From Parcubacteria group bacterium GW2011_GWC2_48_17 (lineage in GTDB: Bacteria > Patescibacteriota > Minisyncoccia > Phycocordibacterales > UBA10002): a stretch of 44,283 bases of DNA. Under the pieces are notes generated by a model. It saw only the letters and a program-made list of their open reading frames with translations. It searched no databases and was not told the origin of the DNA. Location: contig LCPL01000011.1 in the NCBI GenBank assembly GCA_001003605.1, forward strand, positions 1 to 44,283, given 5' to 3'. Of this stretch, positions 11,752 to 19,630 are shown one piece after another. Position 1 is the first letter of the stretch; every line of letters begins with the position of its first letter. Both the position numbers and the translations under genes were made by a program.

Positions 11752-13649
11752 TGCACCATCTTCACGAAAACATCGTGCGGGATTCTAACTCGCCCCGTAC
11801 CCTGCTCTTTCAGGCGTTTTTTGCCTTCCTTTTGCTGTTGCCAGAGTTTCATCTTTCTCGTACGGTCGCCTCCATAAAGATATCCTGTGACGTCTTTCGC
11901 CATGGCCCGCACGGTCCTAGATGAGATTATGCGCCCAAGAGCTTGCCCTTGTATTTTGGTAGTGAAAAGCTGGCGCGGCAAGATGCTGTGAAGTTTCTCC
12001 ACAGCCGCTTCAGCATCGAGCTCTACCCTTTTGCGGGAAACTATGCGCGAGAACGCCGGCACCACCTCCTCGGCCACAAGGAGCTCGAGCTTGACTACGT
12101 CGGCTCGGCGCTTGTCCATGATTTTGTATGAAAGAGACGCGAAACCGGAAGAAAGGCTTTTTATTTCGTCAAAGAATCCGCGCATAAGTTCGCGTAGCGG
12201 CATGATAAGCACCACAAGATTTCTATTATCTCCGAAATTCTCTGTTACCTGCACCTCCCCTTCATGGCTATAGAACATCGGCATAAGAGCGGACATATAA
12301 TCAGATGGCGTGATAATGCGCGCCTCAACCATTGGCTCATACACTTCCGCGATTTCTCCGTATTCCGGGAAACGAGCCGCTGAATAAACAGTTTCGCGTT
12401 TTCCTCGCTTCGTAACGACTTCATAAGTGATGGACGGCGTTGTTACTACGAGTGAGAGGTTCCATTCACGCCGAAGACGTTCGGTAATAATTTCAAGGTG
12501 AAGCATGCCCAAAAATCCGCATCGAAAACCGCGCCCCAGAAGACCTCCGGACTCCTCCTCATAGGTAAATGAAGAATCGGAAAGCCGCAGCCGGCCGATT
12601 GCCTGTCTTAATTGGTTAAAATCGTCTTGGCTCTCTGGATAGATTGACGCCCACACCACAGGTTTCGGGCGGTCGTACCCGGGAAGAGGAGTTACGCTCC
12701 CCTTCGCCGCGAGAATCGTATCGCCAACAGAAGCGACGCCAGGCTCCTTTATGCCGGTCGTGATGTAGCCTATCTCTCCTGCCGAGAGAGACTCTACCGA
12801 AGTTTCTTCTGGGGAAAAGATGCCGACATCAAGTACTGTGAAAATCTGCTGTGACGCGGCGAATTGGAGCTTATCTCCTTTTCTTGCCGTGCCGCCAAAT
12901 ACTCGCAAAAAGACTATTACTCCAGCGTGATTTGAATATTTGAAATCAAAAATCAATCCTCGGAAGGATTGCTCGGAATCTCGCTGGCTTAACGCAGGAT
13001 TACGCGGGAACTTTGCTTCTGCGCTCTTCTGCGTGCTGTCTGCGTCCTTCTGCGGAGTTGCTGGCGATGGAATCCTCTCGACAATTGCGGCCAGCAACTC
13101 AGGAACCCCTTCTCCTGTTTTCCCAGAAACCAAAAGCACATCGCTTTCCGGCAAGCCGACAAGCTGCGCTATTTGTTTTCTTGTTTCCGGAACGCGAGCA
13201 AGCGGTGAGTCTATTTTGTTTACTGCAGGAATAATCTTGAGATTGGCCTCTCGAGCCATTTGAAGCACCGAAATGGTTTGAGCTTGAACGCCCTGCGTCG
13301 CGTCAACGAGTACGATGGCGCCCTCAACAGCCTTCATGGCTCGTGAGACTTCGTAAGCGAAGTCTATATGCCCGGGAGTATCAATTAAATTTAGCGTATA
13401 GCGTGTAGCGTCTAGCGTATAGTTCATGCGGACGGGCGTCATTTTGATGGTGATGCCGCGCTCCCGCTCAAGTTCCATGGAATCTAGCACTTGGTCGCGC
13501 ATTTTGCGCTTTTCAATCGTGCCGGTAATCTCAAGCAACCGGTCGGCCAAGGTGCTCTTCCCGTGGTCTATGTGAGCCAATATTGCAAAATTTCTTATGC
13601 GTTCCTGCCCATCTCCCGCTGGTTGCGTAGTATGTATTCCAGATTGCAT
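11745..13649 (-). CDS. lepA: Elongation factor 4 (LepA)
   Basis: A ribosome-bound GTPase thought to back-translocate or help stalled ribosomes. G1 AHIDHGKST, G3 DTPGHIDF and G4 NKID are followed by the EF4-specific C-terminal region (GGDRTRKMKLWQQQKEGKKRLKEQG). 634 aa is about 35 longer than usual. The excess is two DNA-repeat insertions: a heptad array (13394-13421) coding YTLDATRYTLN in front of the G3 motif, and a block of CGCAGA-type repeats (about 12970-13065) coding QKDADSTQKSAEAKFPRNPA. The exact start among the first 15 codons is uncertain. Confidence 0.95.
   Translation of the reverse strand: MQSGIHTTQPAGDGQERIRNFAILAHIDHGKSTLADRLLEITGTIEKRKMRDQVLDSMELERERGITIKMTPVRMNYTLDATRYTLNLIDTPGHIDFAYEVSRAMKAVEGAIVLVDATQGVQAQTISVLQMAREANLKIIPAVNKIDSPLARVPETRKQIAQLVGLPESDVLLVSGKTGEGVPELLAAIVERIPSPATPQKDADSTQKSAEAKFPRNPALSQRDSEQSFRGLIFDFKYSNHAGVIVFLRVFGGTARKGDKLQFAASQQIFTVLDVGIFSPEETSVESLSAGEIGYITTGIKEPGVASVGDTILAAKGSVTPLPGYDRPKPVVWASIYPESQDDFNQLRQAIGRLRLSDSSFTYEEESGGLLGRGFRCGFLGMLHLEIITERLRREWNLSLVVTTPSITYEVVTKRGKRETVYSAARFPEYGEIAEVYEPMVEARIITPSDYMSALMPMFYSHEGEVQVTENFGDNRNLVVLIMPLRELMRGFFDEIKSLSSGFASLSYKIMDKRRADVVKLELLVAEEVVPAFSRIVSRKRVELDAEAAVEKLHSILPRQLFTTKIQGQALGRIISSRTVRAMAKDVTGYLYGGDRTRKMKLWQQQKEGKKRLKEQGTGRVRIPHDVFVKMVQS
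12970..13065 (-). repeat. CGCAGA-type short repeats inside lepA
   Basis: On the minus strand CGCAGAAGGA, CGCAGACAGCA, CGCAGAAGAG, CGCAGAAG follow at 10-11 bp. The same family occurs at about 1498-1535 in the T-box-like leader. Confidence 0.65.
13394..13421 (-). repeat. Heptad array inside lepA
   Basis: GCGTATA, GCGTGTA, GCGTCTA, GCGTATA, read on the minus strand as the TLDATRYTL insertion before the DTPGH motif. Confidence 0.85.
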
Positions 13650-13744
13650 GACAGGGTCATACTAACAGAAATGAGCTGTAAAAAAAAGGAATCATTTCTT
13701 CTTGCTTCTTAAATCATCGGATTTGTGCGCGCCCGATTTTTTCT

Positions 13745-13841
13745 GAAAAAAGAAAGGACATTTTTCTTTTTGGTGTCCTGCCCTAGAAGTTTCTGGGCAG
13801 TGTGGCGGGGAGAAATGCGGGGCGGGTTTTTGGCGGGAGGG
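13745..13841 (+). repeat. GC-rich dispersed repeat, copy 1
   Basis: GAAAGGACATTTTTCTTTTT, then a hairpin CTGCCC/GGGCAG and TGTGGCGGGGAGAAATGCGG, ending in TTTTTGGCGGGAGGG. An inverted, longer copy is at 17166-17385. The 13650-13905 gap holds no gene. Confidence 0.75.
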
Positions 13842-13905
13842 ATTAAGATATCCAACAGAATCCTTAACTTACTGTTGTTGTACGGCTACGAGAATCCCTA
13901 CCACA

Positions 13906-14610
13906 TCAATGTCTCGACAATTTCGAAAAAAGCGGACGGTACATATCTTCTTGGATATCAATACGTAGCTCCGCACGGTTTATTTTATCGCAGAATTCCA
14001 CCGGCGCTCTTTCAACAATCGCCAAAGGTTGTCGTTCATTCCCTTCGCCCATAACTAAAACTGCGGCGGTAGCAAGACTGTCGGCTATATCAGTCCGAGA
14101 AAATTTGAATTTTCGGCCGAAAATATCCGGCATACCGCGGTAGTCCTTAATTCCGCGAAAGCCCGCATAGCCCACGGCGACACCGGTTACTCCGGCACGA
14201 AGCGGTATCGTACGGCTGTCGGTAATGAGAACACCGAGATGTCTCACGCCGTATTTCTGTCGCAATTTATTGCGCAGAAAGCGAGCTGTCTTAAAACTGT
14301 CTTTTGGCAAAAGAATGAGCTTGCCGTTAGCGTTTGACTCGTCAATTCCGGCGGAAGCCATAACCATACCGTCTTTGATGGTGAGCCAAACATATTTGGT
14401 GGGTATGGCAAGCTCGCTTTCTGCGCGGATCAGTTTTTCTTTCATCTGCGCATTTTCTGCGATAGCCGTTCGTCTTTCCGCAAGGGCGACGATTTTTGAG
14501 GTAATGACGACTACGGGTTTTTCTGGAAGCTTCTTGAAGTAGTCCGTAATGAAAGCAAACAAATCGTCGCCCTCTTGAAAAACACGGGTTTTGATTGGTC
14601 GGATGATCAT
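13906..14610 (-). CDS. CofE-like (F420-0:gamma-glutamyl ligase family) protein
   Basis: The 234-aa protein matches the CofE/PF01996 fold: PVVVITSKIVALAE near the N-terminus, the DGMVMASAGIDESNANG metal-site segment in the centre, then LGVLITDSRTIPLRAGVTGVAVGYAGFRGIKDYRG. In actinobacteria and archaea CofE adds glutamate to coenzyme F420. CPR genomes rarely show F420 genes and none is seen here, so the substrate may be another carboxylate. It overlaps the upstream DHFR-like gene by 4 bp (ATGA), indicating translational coupling and a shared pathway. Confidence 0.8.
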   Translation of the reverse strand: MIIRPIKTRVFQEGDDLFAFITDYFKKLPEKPVVVITSKIVALAERRTAIAENAQMKEKLIRAESELAIPTKYVWLTIKDGMVMASAGIDESNANGKLILLPKDSFKTARFLRNKLRQKYGVRHLGVLITDSRTIPLRAGVTGVAVGYAGFRGIKDYRGMPDIFGRKFKFSRTDIADSLATAAVLVMGEGNERQPLAIVERAPVEFCDKINRAELRIDIQEDMYRPLFSKLSRH

Positions 14611-15158
14611 AGTTGTTGATGGTTAATCTGATAGTGAAGCAAGAGCGTACCGGCGCGATTGAGCCGTTTTACAGACAGCAAACTAACTCGTGTTGTTCGA
14701 GTGCCGTCGACAAACATCTCCTTTCCGCGACCGAAAATGAACGGCTCAACAGTAATAAAAATTTCGTCCAGAAGTCCACTTTCCAACATGAAGCGGTATA
14801 CCGCTCCGCCACCGAGCACGGCCACTGTTTTGTATTTTGCAAGCAAAGAAGCCAGATCAACATTCGCGGGATTCACGAAAGTTATGCTTCCTCTGCGCGC
14901 CATCGCTTTCAAGCGGTTTGAGAGAACAAATGTATTTCGTTTGCGCAATCGCTTCGCGGCCGCTCTATAGGTATTGCGGCCGACAACAACGGCATCCGTA
15001 CGCGAAAGCGAGCGCTCCAAAAATCGCCAATCTTCCTTACTCGTCCATCGCGGCAAAGTTTTTTCTGACAGTGAAATGCGTCCGTCAATACTTGCGGCAA
15101 CGAACGCGACAAAACGCGTTTTACGTTGTAGAAGGCGTTGCGGGCGCATTTTGTTCAT
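14607..15158 (-). CDS. Dihydrofolate reductase / RibD-C-like reductase
   Basis: An NADPH-dependent pteridine or riboflavin-precursor reductase fold: VAFVAASIDGRISLSE (residues about 17-32), TDAVVVGRNTYRAAAKR, the VLGGGAVYRFMLESGLLDEIFITVEPFIFGRGKEMF block. It resembles the RibD C-terminal/DHFR-2 family rather than classical FolA. The start MNKMRPQRLL (15158) is chosen because the longer frame runs further into the upstream gene. It overlaps both neighbours: the membrane protein before it and the CofE-like gene after it. Confidence 0.8.
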   Translation of the reverse strand: MNKMRPQRLLQRKTRFVAFVAASIDGRISLSEKTLPRWTSKEDWRFLERSLSRTDAVVVGRNTYRAAAKRLRKRNTFVLSNRLKAMARRGSITFVNPANVDLASLLAKYKTVAVLGGGAVYRFMLESGLLDEIFITVEPFIFGRGKEMFVDGTRTTRVSLLSVKRLNRAGTLLLHYQINHQQL

Positions 15159-15849
15159 TGCGAAGAACTGGAACGAGATATTTCTGGTCAATGTAAAAGC
15201 CAAGGTTTAGAAAACGCTTTTTCTCTAAGAAACCAAGAAGGTTATTGACGAGAATAAACGATCCGCAGATGCCGAGCGCAAAGAGTAGCCGCTCCGCGAT
15301 AACGACCATGATAAGGGAATTCCAAACCGGGGCCGGAAGCGCGAAGACCCAAATCCACAACGCGCCTCCAACCGCGTGCGCAGTGAATGTGGCGCCGAGC
15401 GCGCGGGCAAGGAGGAATCGGTCGCGAAAGAAATGCGCGATAATGGGAATAAGCCAGAAAAGCGGGAAATACCAAACCGTCCGACCGATGGGGTGGGCGA
15501 TGAACGCCACAATGGCGAGCGCGGGGATGATAAGATTTACCATCCCTTTCTTCGAGAAATAAAGCACGGCAAAGAGCATGGGGAAGAAACGAATAACCGT
15601 TCCGGCGTCTTCAATTTGCGCTCCGTGAACCAAAAAATTAAAAAACTGCATAAGAAAGACGGCTATTGCGCCTGGAATACTTCCGATAAACGAGCCCGCG
15701 ACAGGAGCAAACGCGTCATAGATCGTAAATTTAACTTTCGATCCCGCCAGTTGCGCTACCGGAATCTGTAAGGCGATAAACCCAAGAATCACAAAAATGC
15801 TTATAAAGAGCACATTTTTCTTTGTTATGAATTGATGAAAGTATTTCAT
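15121..15849 (-). CDS. Membrane protein, ECF-transporter S-component-like
   Basis: 242 aa with about six hydrophobic segments, beginning at residue 12. After the first helix comes KVKFTIYDAFAPVAGSFIGSIPGAIAVFLMQFFNFLVHG, a layout like S-components of energy-coupling vitamin transporters (a loop and amphipathic helix between membrane segments 1 and 2). Overlap with the DHFR-like and CofE-like genes suggests it imports a folate-, flavin- or similar cofactor precursor. This is inference from form and context; no ECF ATPase or T-component is in the window. Confidence 0.55.
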   Translation of the reverse strand: MKYFHQFITKKNVLFISIFVILGFIALQIPVAQLAGSKVKFTIYDAFAPVAGSFIGSIPGAIAVFLMQFFNFLVHGAQIEDAGTVIRFFPMLFAVLYFSKKGMVNLIIPALAIVAFIAHPIGRTVWYFPLFWLIPIIAHFFRDRFLLARALGATFTAHAVGGALWIWVFALPAPVWNSLIMVVIAERLLFALGICGSFILVNNLLGFLEKKRFLNLGFYIDQKYLVPVLRNEQNAPATPSTT

Positions 15850-16002
15850 AATGATTAGATTAGATAGGTTAATGGCAGGAAAATAATGCTGACTAGAAAA
15901 GTATTCTAATCAAATATAGCCAGACCAAGTTTTTATCTTATAATTGTGAAGCATATCGTTTGAAGTTTATCAAAGTCATTATACCACAGAAATTTGAGTA
16001 AG
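15850..16002. other. Upstream region of the S-component-like operon
   Basis: AT-rich, no gene. On the minus strand TATAAT-like words (TTATAAGATAAAAAC near 15935) could be the promoter of the leftward operon. Confidence 0.35.
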
Positions 16003-16032
16003 AAAAAAGCTAGAGCGAGAATGCTCCAGCTT
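16003..16032 (-). terminator. Terminator of the ATP-grasp gene
   Basis: Minus strand AGCTGGAGC/GCTCTAGCT stem around ATTCTC followed by TTTTTTC. Confidence 0.75.
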
Positions 16033-16053
16033 GAGGATTGGGTTATCTCCCAC

Positions 16054-17076
16054 CTAGCGATCCAAACTGCGAAGAACCTTCAGGTACAGCTCCTCGACGA
16101 TTTTTCCTTGCGCCTTACCAGTCTTGGCGTAGTGGTCGAGACCAGGTGCGGCGTTGACTTCCAACACCCAGTACTTCCCGGGAATGGGCGGTTCGCCTAT
16201 GTCACCGTCGACCATCAGGTCAACGCCGCACAAACGCAAGTTCATGTCGCTTGTAAGTTGTACTGCGAGCTCTCGGAAAGCGATGTTGACGCTTGCGGTC
16301 ACATCAACTGCGTCGCCGCCAGAAGACAGATTGGCATTATCAAGCAAAAACACCCGCTCGTGAAGAGACGGCACCGAGTGAAGCGTCAATCCCTGCCGCT
16401 TTAGTTTTTCAGCAATGCGCGGATCGTTCATCTTGATGCGCGTTCCTCGCTTTGCGGCGATAAACTGATGTTGCTTCATTTGGAGTAGCCGCTGGATTGA
16501 TGTCTTACCATCACCGACAATGTTAAGCGGTATCCGTTCGTAGGCGGAGATTACTTCGTCGTCCAGAACGACCAACCGATAATCTTGACCATGCACCGGT
16601 CTTTGCACCAACGCCACGCGGTCAAGCTTGAAAGCGGCTCGCATGGTGCGGTAGAACTCGCGCCTGTTGTGGACAATCGCAACGCCGGAGCCCTGACTGC
16701 CGCTGTTTGGTTTCACTACGATAGGAAAGCCGAGACGCTTTGCGTACACATACGCATCGTCAATTGTGCGGCGAGATGTTCCAATTGCTTGCGCCCATTC
16801 TTTTGAAAAGAATGTTTTGCTATCAGACACGATAGGGTAACCAAGTCGCCGCATAAACAGATTTGCGTAATCTTTGTCTTTGGCGATGTCCGATGCCCCG
16901 ACCGGATTAAGGTCAACGGTGTTGTACCGGAAGTAAGACTTCTTTCCGCTCTTGAATGTGATCTGTCCAGCGATTCCTCATTCGGGCTCCAGAAACACAC
17001 TTGCTCCAATGCGCGGAGCGATTTTCTTAAGCAACTTCCCTAACACCAGTGATTCTTTTTTAAGTTGTCTTTTCAT
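16054..17076 (-). pseudogene. ATP-grasp enzyme with an in-frame TGA stop
   Basis: From the ATG at 17076 the frame reads MKRQLKKESLVLGKLLKKIA... to EPE, meets TGA at 16978-16980, and continues without frame change as GIAGQITFKSGKKSYFRYNT...DIAKDKDYANLFMRRLGYP, then a full ATP-grasp domain: FPIVVKPNSGSQGSGVAIV, ALVQRPVHGQDYRLVVLDDEVISAYER, and the metal loop LCGVDLMVDGD...VLEVNAAPGLDHYA. The C-terminal domain resembles cyanophycin-synthetase and glutathione-ligase-type ATP-grasp enzymes, which join amino acids or peptides. The only later ATG (16854) cuts into the fold. A nonsense mutation, a sequence error or read-through are all possible. Confidence 0.7.
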
Positions 17077-17165
17077 ATTTTTCAGGATTGCGCTTCCTTC
17101 TCTTGATTGTCAAAGAATACCTTTAACTGCTTTACATTCTTACATTAATTTTTGATTTTGTTCAA

Positions 17166-17385
17166 CCCCCTCCCGCCAAAAATCCGCCACGCATTCCTCC
17201 CGCATCCTCCTGCGCAGCGGATACAAAATTTCCGTCGTTCTGGAAAAGAGCCCAGGCAAAGCAAATCCTTTTCCTTCCGCAAAAATAGTTTCGCTTTGCC
17301 TCGTCCGCATTTCTCCCCGCCACACTGCCCAGAAACTTCACGGGCAGAAGTCCAAAAAGAAAAATGTCCTTTCCTTTTTCAAAAA
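17166..17385 (-). repeat. GC-rich dispersed repeat, copy 2 (inverted, with insertion)
   Basis: The reverse complement matches the repeat at 13745-13841: GGACATTTTTCTTTTTGG, CTGCCC...GGGCAG, TGTGGCGGGGAGAAATGCGG and TTTTTGGCGGGAGGG, but with about 120 bp inserted before the last block. The whole 17080-17645 gap shows no credible gene. Confidence 0.75.
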
Positions 17386-17646
17386 GAATTCCCCGCGCGC
17401 AAATCAGAAAAGCAAGGAACATTCTTTCTTTTTGGGGTTGCCGAGTGAAGCGAGGTGAGAAGCGAATACCTGGAGCTTCGCAAGACCTTGAGCGTTTTGT
17501 CTTCAAAATGCGAAAGGTGTACAGTGTCTGTAAGACGGTGGCGGAGCTTTCTCGGAGCGTATGATTAAGTTAGAAGCCACCACGCGCTCCGCGCGTGCGA
17601 GACATCAGCGATTTTGAAAATAGGCGCGAGCTGGGCAACATAGAGA

Positions 17647-17693
17647 CACCTCCTTAGCATGTGCGGAGGCCGTCCGCACATGCTAAGGAGGTG
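17647..17693. repeat. Perfect 21-bp inverted repeat containing an anti-Shine-Dalgarno sequence
   Basis: Left arm 17647-17667 (CACCTCCTTAGCATGTGCGGA, shown here only for its first 20 bases CACCTCCTTAGCATGTGCGG) and right arm 17673-17693 are exact complements around GGCCG. CACCTCCTTA equals the usual 16S rRNA 3' end. It lies 53 bp past the murJ stop; no T-run follows. Confidence 0.9.
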
Positions 17694-17745
17694 CAGGAAT
17701 GGGAGTGGAAATGGAGTGAATCCATGCCGTGATGTGATGCGGGTT

Positions 17746-19428
17746 TTAAAATGTAGTTTCAGTCGGATCGGGTCCGATGAATTTCGCTTTCCAGATTTTA
17801 TGGTGGAAGGTCCTCCAGATTTCCCGTATCTCAAGATTACCAAGAAGATAGAGTACAGAAATGCCAACAGCAAGCCCACCCAGTCCGGAAAAGAGTCCCT
17901 GAAGAAAAATGCCAAGCGTGGTGTGAAGGTCGAACACCGCATTGAATACATTGAGAAGTAAATAGGAGGCAAATCCCATGATGATGGAGGAGGCAAAGCT
18001 TTGCCAAAAGGTGCTGGACACTCCGGACTCAAATTTCTGGAAATCACGCGTGTAGAGTATCCAAAAGACGAACGCGCTCACTATGGCACCCACGGAATAA
18101 GAGAGTGGCAGAATGAGCATCAAAGTGCCGTTAAGGTCAGATACGCGAAGAAGAGATTCAAGAAAATAGCGCGCGAAAGGTTCTCTTGTAAAGAGCTCGG
18201 AGAAGAGAAACGCAGAGCATACGGTTACCAGAGCCCCGCCAAGCGCGATAAAAAGCGGCGTACGGCTTTTTCCGGCGGCATAGTAGCTGCGCGTAAAAAG
18301 AAGCGAGATGCTTTGCGCGACTACCGATACCGCGAAGAGAGCGAGCGCGGCCGCCGTAAGCCTCGTGTCGCTCCAATCGAACGCTCCGCTTCCGAGGACC
18401 GTGCGCACAATCTGCGCGCGCAAAACAACAAAGAGCACGAGAGCCGGCATGGACCAAAACAAGATATGACGTAGCGCGGCGGAAAGAGTTGAAACGAATA
18501 TCCCCTTTTCCCCTTTTGTCCAGAGTCCAGCGAGAGTCGGAAAAGCCGCGATTGAATAGCTGGCGCCGACAATGGAGAGTGGCACAGATTGCAGATTCCA
18601 TGACAAATTGAAGATGGCGATTGAACCAGCGCCAAGAAGCGAGCCAAAGGCCGTGAGAAGAAGTACGGTGATGTTTTGAAGCGACAGCGCGAGCGTGCGT
18701 GGCAACGATACCAAGAGGACTTCCCTTATGAGCGCGAAGTCTTTCGAGAAGCGAAAACGGGGCATCATGCCGGTGCGTAGAAGTACCGGGACTTGAATCC
18801 CAAGATGTAGGAACGCACCGAGAACGACCCCCCACGCAAGACCCTGAAGCCCCATAAGAGGGAAAAAGAAAAACACGCCAATGATGATGCCGAGATTGTA
18901 GAGGATGGGGCTAACGGCGTAGATGAAAAAACGGCGCTCAAGTTGGGTAATGCTCGCGAAGAGGTTGGAAAGTCCAAGAAATATCGGCTGGAGAAGCATG
19001 ATGCGCATAAGGTATGCCGTCATGGAAAGCATTTCTGCGCTAAAGCCGGGAAAGAGAAGTGAAGCTAGCTTTGGAGCCATGAGAAACGCGACTATGCCAA
19101 CGAGCAGTATGAAAGCGAAAAACGCGGAAAATACAGAATCAAGAAATTCTCGCGCGGCTGCTTTGCCTTCTTCGCGTTTCCTTGAAAGAAAAGGAATCAA
19201 CACTGAGAGCGAAACCATTGACGCGCTCCAAATGAATATAAGGTCTGGTACGCGGAACGCGGCATAATATATATCAAGCGCTTCTCCCGCGCCAAAGTAC
19301 GACGCTAGAAGACGGTCGCGAAGGAAACCGAGCAGTTGCGAAAGAAGAGCGAAGAAACCCAAAAGATAAGCGGCCTCGTGAAGTCCGCTTATCTCCCGCT
19401 CAATAAACTGGAACAGTCTTTTTACCAT
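17746..19428 (-). CDS. murJ: Lipid II flippase MurJ
   Basis: A polytopic (about 14 helices) MOP-superfamily membrane protein that flips lipid II across the cytoplasmic membrane for peptidoglycan synthesis. Family features: LLGFLRDRLLASYFGAGEALDIYYAAFRVPDLI near residues 32-64, the central LQNITVLLLTAFGSLLGAGSIAIFNLSWNLQSVPLSIVGASYSIAAFPTLA and the TRSYYAAGKSRTPL motif. The 560-aa length fits. Its partner upstream is an O-antigen-ligase-like gene, consistent with envelope work. Confidence 0.93.
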   Translation of the reverse strand: MVKRLFQFIEREISGLHEAAYLLGFFALLSQLLGFLRDRLLASYFGAGEALDIYYAAFRVPDLIFIWSASMVSLSVLIPFLSRKREEGKAAAREFLDSVFSAFFAFILLVGIVAFLMAPKLASLLFPGFSAEMLSMTAYLMRIMLLQPIFLGLSNLFASITQLERRFFIYAVSPILYNLGIIIGVFFFFPLMGLQGLAWGVVLGAFLHLGIQVPVLLRTGMMPRFRFSKDFALIREVLLVSLPRTLALSLQNITVLLLTAFGSLLGAGSIAIFNLSWNLQSVPLSIVGASYSIAAFPTLAGLWTKGEKGIFVSTLSAALRHILFWSMPALVLFVVLRAQIVRTVLGSGAFDWSDTRLTAAALALFAVSVVAQSISLLFTRSYYAAGKSRTPLFIALGGALVTVCSAFLFSELFTREPFARYFLESLLRVSDLNGTLMLILPLSYSVGAIVSAFVFWILYTRDFQKFESGVSSTFWQSFASSIIMGFASYLLLNVFNAVFDLHTTLGIFLQGLFSGLGGLAVGISVLYLLGNLEIREIWRTFHHKIWKAKFIGPDPTETTF

Positions 19429-19564
19429 TCTCGCTCTATGTCGCTTGTAAGCTGTTTTTTACTGAATACCACGAGAGGATATGTCGAAATGGCTTCAACT
19501 AGTACTGCCATGGTAGGGTTTTGAGATGAGTTCTGGAACACTTCCTCAAATCTATCATGGAACA

Positions 19565-19600
19565 CCCGCACCCTGCGCTCCGCGCAGGGTGAGTTTTGAG
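19565..19600 (-). terminator. Hairpin after the O-antigen-ligase-like gene
   Basis: CACCCTGCGC/GCGCAGGGTG around a 3-nt loop, about 40 bp past the stop; there is no T-run, so its terminator role is uncertain. Confidence 0.45.
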
Positions 19601-19630
19601 CGATTACGCCTTGCGGGTTGCTCCTCCAAC

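Noticed and set aside
16978-16980. Alternative genetic code with UGA as glycine
   Set aside because: UGA ends guaA, the ABC exporter and other genes at their family lengths, so the code is standard in this window.
17162-17506. 114-aa leftward frame in the 17.2-17.5 kb gap
   Set aside because: It is the translation of the GC-rich repeat; the 13.7 kb copy of the repeat does not keep the frame.
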